The notes under the pieces are model-generated. The model searched no databases, had not been told where the DNA came from, and was given only the letters and a program-made list of their open reading frames with translations. DNA of 64,000 nt from Fontibacter flavus. Lineage in GTDB: Bacteria; Bacteroidota; Bacteroidia; Cytophagales; Cyclobacteriaceae. How positions within the stretch are numbered: position 1 is the stretch's first letter; each line of letters opens with the position of its first letter. Made by a program: the position numbers and the translations under genes. Positions 1 through 8,382 of this stretch are shown piece after piece. The stretch is taken from positions 53,175 to 117,174 of the forward strand of contig NZ_JBHLWI010000016.1 of assembly GCF_042432905.1 (NCBI RefSeq), in the 5' to 3' direction.

Positions 1-7
1 CATTCCA

Positions 8-634
8 TTGAATCCTCTTCCAATAAAGATGAAGATCAACCTTGAGAATATGCCATTCCCTATTTACAGGAAGGTTTTGATCCCTGCTGATATCAACATG
101 GATGAGCTTCACTTGATCATACAAGTCGCTATGGGCTGGGAAAATTGTCACCTTTACGAGTTCAGCGATAAGAAAGGTAAGTCTAAAATCAGGGTACAAA
201 ATGATATAGATGAGAATGATTTGTGGGGGAACGATGCTGAATCGTTTGATGCAGGAGAATTGTCGCTAATGGAATTTTTAGAGCATACAGATGGAAAAAC
301 CTTCTGGTACTGGTATGACTTTGGGGATGACTGGTGGCATAAGATATCGATTCAAAAAGCAACCCAAAAGGATTTGGCCGAATATTATGGCGATACACCT
401 CTATGTACTGAGGCGGCAGGACTTTGTCCACCAGAGGACTGTGGAGGTCCTTGGGGATTTGCCCAGCTTGTAGAAGCCATCAACGAACCCAAGCATCCTG
501 AGTATAAAAACTATAGAGAATGGCTGGGAATCAAGGGGAAGAAAAAAATCGATTTCGAAAATGTGGATGTAGAAGAAATCAGCGACAATTTGGATTTGCT
601 TTGGAATGAATGGGTTGATGAGGATGAGGATTGA
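8..634 (+). CDS. pRiA4b ORF-3-like family protein (5' end at window edge)
   Basis: The protein resembles the plasmid pRiA4b ORF-3-like family, soluble proteins of unknown function often found as passengers near mobile elements. Visible family features are PIYRKVLIPADI near the N-terminus, HLIIQVAMGW then HLYEF, an acidic aromatic centre (WYWYDFGDDWWHKI, about residues 99-112) and CPPEDCGGPWG (about 141-151). The C-terminus is acidic. The first codon here is TTG at 8; an ATG at 29 would cut into the first conserved strand, and the true start may lie left of the window, so treat the 5' end as uncertain. No transposase is adjacent in the window. Confidence 0.8.
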   Translation: MNPLPIKMKINLENMPFPIYRKVLIPADINMDELHLIIQVAMGWENCHLYEFSDKKGKSKIRVQNDIDENDLWGNDAESFDAGELSLMEFLEHTDGKTFWYWYDFGDDWWHKISIQKATQKDLAEYYGDTPLCTEAAGLCPPEDCGGPWGFAQLVEAINEPKHPEYKNYREWLGIKGKKKIDFENVDVEEISDNLDLLWNEWVDEDED

Positions 635-671
635 GTAATCAATACCCTTTAGACAATCCATTAAATTAAAA

Positions 672-734
672 CTTTTCCAAAGTTAAATCATCTCTAAAAT
701 TAAACGTTAATAGGATATCTGAACTTTGGAAAAG
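672..734. repeat. 13-bp perfect inverted repeat with 37-base spacer
   Basis: CTTTTCCAAAGTT at 672-684 is exactly complementary to AACTTTGGAAAAG at 722-734. The spacer is AT-rich. It follows the first gene by about 40 bases, so it could act as an RNA hairpin, a regulator-binding site or the ends of a decayed small element. Nothing else supports one reading over another. Confidence 0.6.
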
Positions 735-874
735 GTGACCTTTGCCATGATAGGCAATACTAGTATGTCCATTGTTATAAGATCCTCTTACACCATGGGG
801 TTTCAAAAGTTCATTGTCTCAATATTCCAACTTGAATTTTTTGATCAATATTTTTTCTGAAACTCCCAAAATGA

Positions 875-910
875 TAAAACCCTAAAATCCCATAATTTTA
901 CGGGGTTTTA
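875..910 (-). terminator. Rho-independent terminator (probably bidirectional)
   Basis: TAAAACCC (875-882) pairs with GGGTTTTA (903-910), with an inner AAAAT/ATTTT stem. It lies just beyond the stop of the class V aminotransferase on the minus strand, with T-rich sequence on both sides. Confidence 0.6.
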
Positions 911-932
911 TTTCCAATCATTTTTCTAATTT

Positions 933-2231
933 CTAACCCGCTATTTTCCCAAGAGCAGCCACCAATCTGTCCAAATCTGAAATCTTAGTATAAACATGCG
1001 GAGAAACCCGCACACATTGGATATTACCCAAGGAGATGGAAGTAGTATGGATTTTATACTGACTCATGAGTTTACTGCTCAGTTCTGCAGGAGTCAGCCC
1101 ATCAACAGAAACTCCGGCCAGTGCACAGCTATAACTTGGGTGAAATGAAGTGTGGATTTGAACACCTGGAATCTCTATTGCCTTTTTGGCCCAATAATCC
1201 TTCAGATACCTCACCCTTTCTTCTTTCCGTTTGGTTCCTATCGCATTGTGGAAATTTAAGGCTTCTCCTATGCCCTGCTCAATGGGAAAACTTCTCGTTC
1301 CCAGATTTTCAAACTTTCGGATATTATCACTTTGGGGATCTCCTGCACAGACAAGAGGCCACACTTTACTGATTTTCTCCTTCCTGATCCACAGCATCCC
1401 GCTGCCAATTGGTGCGGAAAGGTATTTATGGAGACTGGTACCAAAATAATCCCCTTCAAGATCCGGAATATTAAAATCCAACAATCCAAATGAATGTGCC
1501 CCATCAATTATGACCTCTATACCGTGTTGATGTGCCATCCGGGAAATCTTTTTGACAGGCATGATCTGTCCGTTCCAATTGACCACATGGGTCAAATGAA
1601 GAATTTTGGTTTTTGGAGTGATGGCTTTTCGGTATTTCTCCACAATTTCATCATCATTTTCCATGGGGAAATCAAAGGTCAACTGCTTATAGACAATCCC
1701 CTCCCGTAAAGCACGCTGCTGCCAAGCTTGCATCATGTTGGGGTAATCTTGGGTACTGCCGATCACTTCATCTCCCTTTTTGAGGTCCAAACCATAAATG
1801 ACTGTAACCAAAGCCTCTGTAGCATTCCGGTTGATGGCAACCTCTTCAGGAGAACAACCTCCCAACTTGGCCAATCCTTCCCTCACCCTTTCCCTTCCCT
1901 GATCTAAAATCTGCCACATGTAATAAGACGGCCCCTGATTGGTCATTTGATTGTAGCGTTCCACAGCTTGCTGCACCACTATAGGACTAGGGGAAACACC
2001 ACCATTATTCAGGATAATGATAGGAGAAGAACTGGCAGAATACCCCTGTTGGATTACTGACCAATAATCCTCATTACTGGCCAAATCAACAGGGCTCCAA
2101 TCTGAATAAGAATCATCCAAAGTTTGCCACGTAGTGGCATGTAATTCATTAAATATGCTGTGGATGGAAAAAGCACCTACAAGGGCACTGGCTTTCTTAA
2201 TGAAAGATCTTCTGTTTTCTGAGGCATTCAT
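933..2231 (-). CDS. Tat-exported class V aminotransferase family protein
   Basis: A fold-type I, PLP-dependent enzyme related to isopenicillin-N epimerase and cysteine desulfurases. The N-terminus has a twin-arginine signal (NRRSFIKKASALVGAF, residues 6-21), so the folded holoenzyme is expected to be exported. The PLP-binding core is present: IIDGAHSFG with Asp243 for the pyridine nitrogen and Lys269 in TSLHKYLSAP for the Schiff base. There is no desulfurase-type catalytic Cys loop near the C-terminus, so the substrate is probably an amino acid or amine other than cysteine. The length of 432 residues fits the family plus signal. It stands alone, with a terminator downstream. The true reaction cannot be told from sequence. 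Confidence 0.88.
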   Translation of the reverse strand: MNASENRRSFIKKASALVGAFSIHSIFNELHATTWQTLDDSYSDWSPVDLASNEDYWSVIQQGYSASSSPIIILNNGGVSPSPIVVQQAVERYNQMTNQGPSYYMWQILDQGRERVREGLAKLGGCSPEEVAINRNATEALVTVIYGLDLKKGDEVIGSTQDYPNMMQAWQQRALREGIVYKQLTFDFPMENDDEIVEKYRKAITPKTKILHLTHVVNWNGQIMPVKKISRMAHQHGIEVIIDGAHSFGLLDFNIPDLEGDYFGTSLHKYLSAPIGSGMLWIRKEKISKVWPLVCAGDPQSDNIRKFENLGTRSFPIEQGIGEALNFHNAIGTKRKEERVRYLKDYWAKKAIEIPGVQIHTSFHPSYSCALAGVSVDGLTPAELSSKLMSQYKIHTTSISLGNIQCVRVSPHVYTKISDLDRLVAALGKIAG

Positions 2232-2440
2232 AACTGAATCAGGTAGATTTATTGGGTAATCAGCTAATAAGTTGCTAAATAGTTCTTAGAAAACCATGTT
2301 GCTATTATCATTTGTTTTGAGTGGTAAATAAATGTTGTCAGATGATCATTACCAATGGGAAATGGGAAAAATCAAAGGTAATGGAGGAAACAAGCTTTAT
2401 TTATTGGGGAAACCTATTCATAGGTAATCATCAAAATGTT

Positions 2441-3604
2441 TCACTCCACAACCCATCTCGGTATATCCTGAGGCAAGCGGGTCAATAATTCGTAATTGAC
2501 CTGTTGGGAAGATTCTCCGAAAGAAGCAATGGTAATCTCTTTATCACCCTGACTCCCAATGATGACCACTTCATCTCCCTGTTGCACCTTTTCCAGATCA
2601 GTGACATCCACCGCGACACTGTTCATCGTCACAGTTCCCACCACCGGCACAATCATTCCCCCAATCAACACTTTTCCTTGATTGCTCAACATCCTGCTAT
2701 AACCATGCCCATAACCCACGGGCACCAAAGCAATGGTCATATCACGAGGGGCCATATAACTGGAGCCATAGCCAATAAAATCTCCCATCTTAACTGCCTT
2801 GGTGTTCATGATGGTACTTTTCCAGGAAATCAACCGTCTTAAGGGATTTTTATTATTGGCCGGCAATGATTGGAACCTATACATATAAGTTTCCTGTGTC
2901 GGCCAAAATCCATAAGAAGCAATTCCTATCCTTACCATATCCATTTTGGTATCGGGATACAGGAGCGTAGCCGCTGAACAGGCAGTATGGCATTTTTCGA
3001 AGTCTATATCCTGATCATCAAACCAAGCTTTGAATTTTTTGAACAATTTAATCTGTTTTCGCACCCGCACATAGTTACTGATACTTTCTGCCCCCGCATA
3101 ATGTGTACAGAGTCCCTTCAACTCTAAAAACTCAAGATTGTCCTGCAACAGCTTGGCCAACCATTCCCTGTCTTCCCATTCAAAACCGGTCCGGTGAAAA
3201 CCTGTCTCTACTTCAACATGAACTTTGGCCTTTATCCCAAGTTTTTTGGCAACTGCAATCGCCGCCTCAAGTCGGGCAAACTCAAACACATAAAAATTGA
3301 TGCCTTTCCGGACCAATTCCTCCAGGTCATCATGATGCAGCATGCCCATGATCATCACTTCACTATGGTGTTTGCTCACATTGCACACACGCAGTGCTTC
3401 ATCTGCAGAAAATGTGGAAAAATGCCTAACACCATTTTCCTCTGCTATTTGCACAATGTTTTCAATCCCATGCCCATAGGCATTCCCCTTCACCACCACG
3501 GACAAAGCTGTTTTGGGGCCAATTTCCTTTCTTAAAAATTCTATATTTTTTGTATAGGCGCTTTTGCTGATTTCTATATAAGAAGTATGCTTCATACGCT
3601 GCAA
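2441..3604 (-). CDS. alr: Stand-alone alanine racemase-like protein
   Basis: A PLP-dependent racemase with an N-terminal TIM barrel and C-terminal beta domain, in principle converting L-Ala to D-Ala for peptidoglycan. Lys39 in VVVKGNAYGHG is the PLP lysine and Arg225 in DMVRIGI is retained. Usually invariant blocks differ: GYADG is GYGHG (Tyr298 kept), TGMHRLGF is TGFHRTGF, and the (C)MD motif is TMN (Met327-Asn328). A second racemase domain fused to MurF is encoded at 26264-28735, so this copy may be redundant or have another substrate. Length is normal for the family. It is monocistronic and divergent from the fucosidase gene. Confidence 0.85.
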   Translation of the reverse strand: MQRMKHTSYIEISKSAYTKNIEFLRKEIGPKTALSVVVKGNAYGHGIENIVQIAEENGVRHFSTFSADEALRVCNVSKHHSEVMIMGMLHHDDLEELVRKGINFYVFEFARLEAAIAVAKKLGIKAKVHVEVETGFHRTGFEWEDREWLAKLLQDNLEFLELKGLCTHYAGAESISNYVRVRKQIKLFKKFKAWFDDQDIDFEKCHTACSAATLLYPDTKMDMVRIGIASYGFWPTQETYMYRFQSLPANNKNPLRRLISWKSTIMNTKAVKMGDFIGYGSSYMAPRDMTIALVPVGYGHGYSRMLSNQGKVLIGGMIVPVVGTVTMNSVAVDVTDLEKVQQGDEVVIIGSQGDKEITIASFGESSQQVNYELLTRLPQDIPRWVVE

Positions 3605-3767
3605 ATTATAAGATTCAAACTGTTAACCTAATTTTTCACTCTCTTCTTACCGATCAATACTGCTTTGGCCAATTCCTTCCCTTTCTTCACTTTTTGCCAG
3701 ATGGATTATTGGGGAAATTTACTGTATGATTAAAAATCGTTATTATCGGGATAGAAATCCCAAAACC

Positions 3768-5822
3768 ATGAAAAAATACCTCATTCCTTTTGTCCTTTTA
3801 TTTTCCTGTAACAGCACGGAAGTGCCACCGCCCGAACCCGTTTATCCTATTCCTTCAGAAAGCCAATTAGCCTGGCATGACCTGGAATATTATGCCTTTG
3901 TACATTTCAACATGAATACTTTCTCGGATATGGAATGGGGCATGGGGGACGAAAGTCCAGAGCAATTCAATCCTACCGAACTGGATACCCGACAATGGGC
4001 CAAGGTGGTCAAAGATGCCGGCATGAAAGGAATCATCATCACAGCCAAACACCATGACGGCTTCTGCCTATGGCCATCAGCCTATACAGAGCATTCGGTA
4101 AAAAATTCTCCTTGGAAGGAGGGTAAAGGTGACCTGATCCGAGAATTGAGGGAGGCTTGTGACGAATACGGTCTTGAAATGGGTATCTATTACTCCCCTT
4201 GGGACAGAAACCACGCAGCTTATGGTACCCCAGAGTATATCAGCTATATGAGAAACCAATTGAAAGAGTTGCTTACCAATTATGGGGACATCTTCGAAGT
4301 ATGGTTTGATGGGGCAAATGGCGGCACAGGCTATTACGGTGGCGCCAATGAAAACCGTTTTGTGGATAAGTTGACTTATTATGATTGGCCAAAGACTTAT
4401 GCTTTGGTCAGGGAGCTTCAGCCAAAAGCCGTAATGTTCAGCGATGGCGGACCAGACGTGAGATGGGTAGGCAATGAAGAGGGTTTTGCTTATGAAACTA
4501 CCTGGTCGAATCTGATGCGGGATTCGGTTTATGCCGGTATGCCGGAATATCCTGAAAAATATGCCAGTGGGCAGGAAAACGGAACCCATTGGGTGCCTGC
4601 TGAAGCCGATGTATCGATCAGGCCAGGATGGTATTACCACGCCTATGAAGACCATAAGGTAAAAACCCTTCCCCAACTACTGGACATCTATTACAACAGC
4701 ATTGGCAGGAATGCCTCGCTGCTGATCAACTTCCCTGTAGACCGAAGAGGACTTATCCATGAAAAAGATGTGGAACAGATCATGAAGTTATCCACAAAAA
4801 TCAAGGAGGATTTTGCGGTGGATTTTGTACAAAAAGCCAAACTGAGTGCATCCAATGAAAGAGGAAGAGGTTTTGAAATAAGCCAAGTTTTGAAGGAAGA
4901 TAAAAACAAGTATTGGGCAGCCGAAGACGGAGTTATCCACAATGAAATTCTGATTAAATTCCCACAAAAACAGGACATTAACCGATTTTTAGCACAAGAA
5001 CATATTGCATTGGGACAAAGGATCAAGGAGTTTACATTAGAAGCCAAAACCCAAAATGGCTGGCAACTTATCCACAAAGGGAGTACAATTGGCACCAAGC
5101 GTATATTGAGGTTTGATGAGGTGGAAACAGACGAACTGAGATTTACCATTTTAGACGCCAAAGCAAGTCCGACTTTTTCCAGATTAGCGGCGTATCTTGC
5201 TCCTAAGCTCATCACAGAACCTTTCTTCAGAAGAGACCAATCTGGTACTGTCTCCTTATCAATTCCTGAAAAAAGTGTGGATATCTACTATACCCTTGAT
5301 GGTAGCATACCGGATAGCCAAAGTAATCAATACGAAAACCCAATTAAGATCGACAAACCTGTTAGGTTAAATGCTATCAGCTACGATCCTTCTTCGGGCA
5401 AAAGCAGTGAGGTTTTTGTAAAAGACCTGGACATTGCCAAAGCCCAATGGAAAGTTATCCACACTGAGACGGACGCAGCCAAAGCCATAGATGAGGATCC
5501 TTCAACTTTTTGGTCATCCAATAATCAGGAGCTGACAGTCGATCTGGGTGAAGTTATCCACATCAAAGGCTTCACCTATCTGCCGCCCCAAAACCGTTTC
5601 ATGCGGGGAGTCATTTCAAAATACTCCTTCCAAAGTAGCATGGATGGCAAAACCTGGACAGAAAGAGCAAAGGGAGAATTTCCCAATATCCACAATAACC
5701 CTATTGAACAGATGATACGCTTTGAAGATGCGCAGGCAAGATATGTCAAACTCAAATCACTGGGAACCACAGATAATCAAGCCGCATCATTCGCTGAAAT
5801 TGGGGTCATCACCATAGATTAG
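3768..5822 (+). CDS. GH29 alpha-L-fucosidase lipoprotein with CHB_HEX_C and F5/8-type C-terminal modules
   Basis: A predicted exo-fucosidase releasing fucose from glycans. The start at 3768 is preferred over the upstream ATG at 3726 because it gives a signal peptide ending in LLFSC, a lipobox with Cys14. The GH29 catalytic domain covers about residues 30-350, with ITAKHHDGF and EVWFDGANG; Asp181 in the latter is the expected nucleophile. It is followed by a chitobiase-like module (YYTLDGSIPD) and a C-terminal discoidin/F5-8-like carbohydrate-binding module (AIDEDPSTFWSS). It is probably tethered in the periplasm or on the outer surface. The gene carries six exact TTATCCACA nonamers. It is followed by a terminator and not linked to a SusCD pair in this window. 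Confidence 0.92.
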   Translation: MKKYLIPFVLLFSCNSTEVPPPEPVYPIPSESQLAWHDLEYYAFVHFNMNTFSDMEWGMGDESPEQFNPTELDTRQWAKVVKDAGMKGIIITAKHHDGFCLWPSAYTEHSVKNSPWKEGKGDLIRELREACDEYGLEMGIYYSPWDRNHAAYGTPEYISYMRNQLKELLTNYGDIFEVWFDGANGGTGYYGGANENRFVDKLTYYDWPKTYALVRELQPKAVMFSDGGPDVRWVGNEEGFAYETTWSNLMRDSVYAGMPEYPEKYASGQENGTHWVPAEADVSIRPGWYYHAYEDHKVKTLPQLLDIYYNSIGRNASLLINFPVDRRGLIHEKDVEQIMKLSTKIKEDFAVDFVQKAKLSASNERGRGFEISQVLKEDKNKYWAAEDGVIHNEILIKFPQKQDINRFLAQEHIALGQRIKEFTLEAKTQNGWQLIHKGSTIGTKRILRFDEVETDELRFTILDAKASPTFSRLAAYLAPKLITEPFFRRDQSGTVSLSIPEKSVDIYYTLDGSIPDSQSNQYENPIKIDKPVRLNAISYDPSSGKSSEVFVKDLDIAKAQWKVIHTETDAAKAIDEDPSTFWSSNNQELTVDLGEVIHIKGFTYLPPQNRFMRGVISKYSFQSSMDGKTWTERAKGEFPNIHNNPIEQMIRFEDAQARYVKLKSLGTTDNQAASFAEIGVITID
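4361..5562 (+). repeat. Cluster of six exact DnaA-box nonamers inside the fucosidase gene
   Basis: Exact TTATCCACA lies at 4788-4796, 4933-4941, 5068-5076, 5455-5463 and 5554-5562 on the plus strand, and its complement TGTGGATAA at 4361-4369. The copies encode different peptides (Leu-Ser-Thr, Val/Leu-Ile-His, Val-Asp-Lys) in different frames, so they are not a protein repeat. The density is like that of a DnaA-titration locus, but no such role has been shown here. Confidence 0.6.
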
Positions 5823-5871
5823 AACCCTTATTCAAGATACTTCAAATAGCTCTTGGATTGGTGTTATCAAA

Positions 5872-5903
5872 AAAGCTCCTGATTTCTAAATATCAGGAGC
5901 TTT
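5872..5903 (+). terminator. Rho-independent terminator, convergent genes
   Basis: AAAGCTCCTGAT pairs with ATCAGGAGCTTT around an 8-base loop, followed by TTCATTTTATT. It lies between the convergent fucosidase and 60-residue membrane protein genes and can serve both. Confidence 0.85.
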
Positions 5904-5911
5904 TCATTTTA

Positions 5912-6094
5912 TTATTTGTTCTTATACTTTCCCCAAAAGTAACCGGGAAAAATCAGAGCCTTTAACTTCCAGTTATTCTTTTCCAACATACTCAAAGATT
6001 GATCTTCATGAACAGCTTTATACATCTTAGCAGCCAACAAGGTATGGCCTATCAGCAAGAGGAAGACAATCCCGTAAATAATTAATTCATTCAT
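5912..6094 (-). CDS. Small single-pass membrane protein downstream of prmA
   Basis: A 60-residue protein with one N-terminal hydrophobic segment (about residues 4-22) and a basic, aromatic C-terminal tail (FPGYFWGKYKNK). Its start overlaps the prmA stop by 4 bases, the usual sign of translational coupling, so it is very probably a real gene in the prmA transcript. No family was recognised and no function is proposed. Confidence 0.65.
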   Translation of the reverse strand: MNELIIYGIVFLLLIGHTLLAAKMYKAVHEDQSLSMLEKNNWKLKALIFPGYFWGKYKNK

Positions 6095-6921
6095 AGCTTT
6101 TTCAGGACCAAAGCAGCCCAGTTATCTTTCGTTTTTTGATTGATCAAGTCTAGGCCAAATTCATTGGCTTTCTTTACAATATCCGTAATGTCATGTTCAT
6201 AAAATCCGCTAAGCAAGAGATTTCCTCCCTTCTTGACCAAAGAACTATAAACTTCCATTTCGTCTAACAACACATTTTTGTTGATATTGGCCAGGACAAT
6301 ATCAAATTCCCCCTGTGGACGAACATCTCTGACAGTGCCTTTACCCATTCTAACATCAGACATGCCATTGAGGTTAAAGTTCTCATCCCCATTTTCGACA
6401 CACCACTCATCGATATCAAATGCCTCTATATGCGCTGCTCCAAGTTTATGGGCCATAATGGCCAGAATGCCTGTTCCTGCACCTATATCCAAAACTCTTT
6501 TTCCTTGGTGATCCAATTCCAGTTGGTGGGAAATCATTAGATAAGTGGTGGCATGATGTCCTGTCCCAAAGGACATTTTCGGATTGATCAGGATTTCATA
6601 TTTGAAGTCCGGTTGTTCCGGATGAAAAGAAGCCCTGACATACACCTGGTCCCTCACGATAATGGGATCATAATGCTTTTCCCACTCCTCATTCCAGTTA
6701 ACCTTGGCCATTTTCCCTTCTGAAACATTCAAAGAAGCCGCTTCTTGATATTGTTCAAGCACTTCCTGATAGGAAGCCCTTTCAAAAAGATCCTCTTGGA
6801 TATAAGCATCAAAGCCCTCGTCCGTTTCCAGAAAAGAGTCAAAACCAACTTCTGCCAACTCTGCTATCAAAATCTCTCGGAAAGGTTCTGAGCAGGAAAA
6901 TTTAAATTCCAGGTATTCCAT
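6091..6921 (-). CDS. prmA: Ribosomal protein L11 methyltransferase
   Basis: A cytoplasmic S-adenosylmethionine-dependent methyltransferase expected to trimethylate lysines and the N-terminus of ribosomal protein L11. The SAM-binding motif VLDIGAGTGILAIMAHKLGA lies at about residues 143-162, preceded by MSFGTGHHATT, a strong PrmA signature, and followed by the acidic strand AFDIDEWC and the catalytic-region motif VLANINKNVLL. The protein is 276 residues, slightly shorter than the enterobacterial enzyme, as is usual in this phylum. It lies downstream of tpiA, with a terminator between, and overlaps the small membrane protein gene downstream. Confidence 0.95.
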   Translation of the reverse strand: MEYLEFKFSCSEPFREILIAELAEVGFDSFLETDEGFDAYIQEDLFERASYQEVLEQYQEAASLNVSEGKMAKVNWNEEWEKHYDPIIVRDQVYVRASFHPEQPDFKYEILINPKMSFGTGHHATTYLMISHQLELDHQGKRVLDIGAGTGILAIMAHKLGAAHIEAFDIDEWCVENGDENFNLNGMSDVRMGKGTVRDVRPQGEFDIVLANINKNVLLDEMEVYSSLVKKGGNLLLSGFYEHDITDIVKKANEFGLDLINQKTKDNWAALVLKKL

Positions 6922-6948
6922 TTATTGTAGGATAGTTAAAAGGAAAGA

Positions 6949-6970
6949 GAGGCAGTGCTATGACTGCCTC
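6949..6970 (-). terminator. Rho-independent terminator after tpiA
   Basis: GAGGCAGT and ACTGCCTC form an 8-bp stem with a 6-base loop. Read on the minus strand it is followed by TCTTTCCTTTT, just beyond the tpiA stop. Confidence 0.7.
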
Positions 6971-6987
6971 CCTTAGATATTTGTCAA

Positions 6988-7749
6988 TTAAAATGATTTT
7001 ACAATCTCCACAAAATCCCTGGATTTCAGGGAAGCGCCACCGATCAGACCTCCGTCAACATCCGGCTTGGAGAATATTTCTTGTGCATTAGATGGATTAC
7101 AGCTACCCCCGTAAAGAATGGAGATATTATTGGCCAATTCTTGACCGAACTTACTGCCCAAGTGCTTTCTTATGGCAGCGTGCATTTCTTGTGCCTGCTC
7201 CGAGGAAGCTGTCTTCCCTGTTCCTATCGCCCAAATTGGCTCATACGCAATCACAATTTTGGACATTTCTTCAGGGCTGAATCCAAAAAGGCTTTCTGTC
7301 AACTGCTGTGTCACGTATGCTTCATGTGTTCCTGCTTCCCTGATCTCAAGTGGCTCTCCACAGCAGAAAATTGGCGTCAAGCCATTTTCTAGGGCCTGCT
7401 TGGTCTTAGCGGTCAATAATTCATTTGACTCCTTGAAATATTCTCTTCTTTCACTATGCCCCAAAATGACAAACTTTGCGCCGAAGGAAGCAAGCATTCC
7501 GGCAGAAGTCTCTCCAGTGTAAGCGCCTGAAGCCTTGTCGGAACAGTTTTGTGAACCCAAATACAAGTTAGGGGTGTCTCCAATCAGTTTTTTAACTGGA
7601 TACAAATGTGGAAACGGAGGATTGAGCACAACACTCACATCCTTTACATTTTCATCTTTTAACATATTGACAATCTCAGAGGTAAGTTTTTGCCCCTCAT
7701 CGAAATTCAAGTTCATTTTCCAGTTTCCTGCTACAATTTTTTTACGCAT
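6988..7749 (-). CDS. tpiA: Triosephosphate isomerase
   Basis: Interconverts dihydroxyacetone phosphate and glyceraldehyde 3-phosphate in glycolysis and gluconeogenesis. The TIM-barrel catalytic set is complete: GNWKMN with Asn and Lys near the N-terminus, the electrophilic His in ILGHSERR, the catalytic Glu in VIAYEPIWAIGTG with the flexible lid following, and the phosphate-binding LYGGSC and GGLIGGASL loops. Length of 253 residues is typical. It is transcribed away from recX and has its own terminator. Confidence 0.97.
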   Translation of the reverse strand: MRKKIVAGNWKMNLNFDEGQKLTSEIVNMLKDENVKDVSVVLNPPFPHLYPVKKLIGDTPNLYLGSQNCSDKASGAYTGETSAGMLASFGAKFVILGHSERREYFKESNELLTAKTKQALENGLTPIFCCGEPLEIREAGTHEAYVTQQLTESLFGFSPEEMSKIVIAYEPIWAIGTGKTASSEQAQEMHAAIRKHLGSKFGQELANNISILYGGSCNPSNAQEIFSKPDVDGGLIGGASLKSRDFVEIVKSF

Positions 7750-7822
7750 GGTGTTTAATGGTTTGATGATTAGATTTGAAAAAAATAACCGGTAAAGTTA
7801 CTTTGGGCTAAAATTACATAAA

Positions 7823-8338
7823 ATGTCCTACCCACGAAAAGAATATAACCCTGAACAGCCGAAAAAGTACTGGTCCTTACAAGAAGCTAAAATAAAAATA
7901 GCGGCTTATTGTGCTTATCAGGAAAGATGTCAGGAAGAGGTGAGGAATAAATTAACGGAAAAAGGAATATACGGTACGCAGGCAGAAGATCTGATTGCCT
8001 TGATGATAGAAGAAGGTTTTTTGAATGAAGAAAGGTTTGCGCAGGCTTTTGTAAGGGGAAAATACAGGCTGAAGAAATGGGGCAGAATAAAGATCCTGCA
8101 AGAGCTGAAATTGCGGAAAATTAGCCCTAACTGTATCAAATCCGGCATGAAAGAAATCGACCCTGAAGAATATTGGGAATTGCTGATCCATCAAGCCGAA
8201 AAAAAATGGCTATCGGTCAAGGATACTGATCTTTTCAAAAAGAAATATAAAACCCAGCAATACTTAATGAGCCGTGGCTTTGAAACTGACATGATACAAA
8301 ATGCCCTCGAAGAGATGATTTCAAGGCAGAATATTTAA
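7823..8338 (+). CDS. recX: Regulatory protein RecX
   Basis: A small cytoplasmic modulator that binds RecA filaments and inhibits or tunes recombinase activity. The protein is built of helical three-helix repeats: AAYCAYQERCQEEVRNKL, then LIEEGFLNEERFAQAFVRGKY-type sequence (about residues 55-80), which is the RecX signature, and a third repeat near the C-terminus (QQYLMSRGFETDMI). At 171 residues it is normal for the family. No recA is nearby, which is common. It is followed after 44 bases by a conserved hypothetical gene and may be cotranscribed with it. Confidence 0.92.
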   Translation: MSYPRKEYNPEQPKKYWSLQEAKIKIAAYCAYQERCQEEVRNKLTEKGIYGTQAEDLIALMIEEGFLNEERFAQAFVRGKYRLKKWGRIKILQELKLRKISPNCIKSGMKEIDPEEYWELLIHQAEKKWLSVKDTDLFKKKYKTQQYLMSRGFETDMIQNALEEMISRQNI

Positions 8339-8382
8339 TTTTTGAAAGGAATAGCGTAATTTGCGAAATATTTGTTCCCCAT

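Larger units (their letters stand above)
635..932. other. Intergenic region with one long inverted repeat and one terminator
   Basis: This gap of about 300 bases lies between a plus-strand and a minus-strand gene that converge. It holds a 13-bp perfect inverted repeat (672-684 with 722-734) and a terminator hairpin at 875-910. No coding potential was recognised. Confidence 0.6.

Noticed and set aside
4077..4676. 199-residue frame on the minus strand
   Set aside because: It is antisense to the GH29 catalytic domain.
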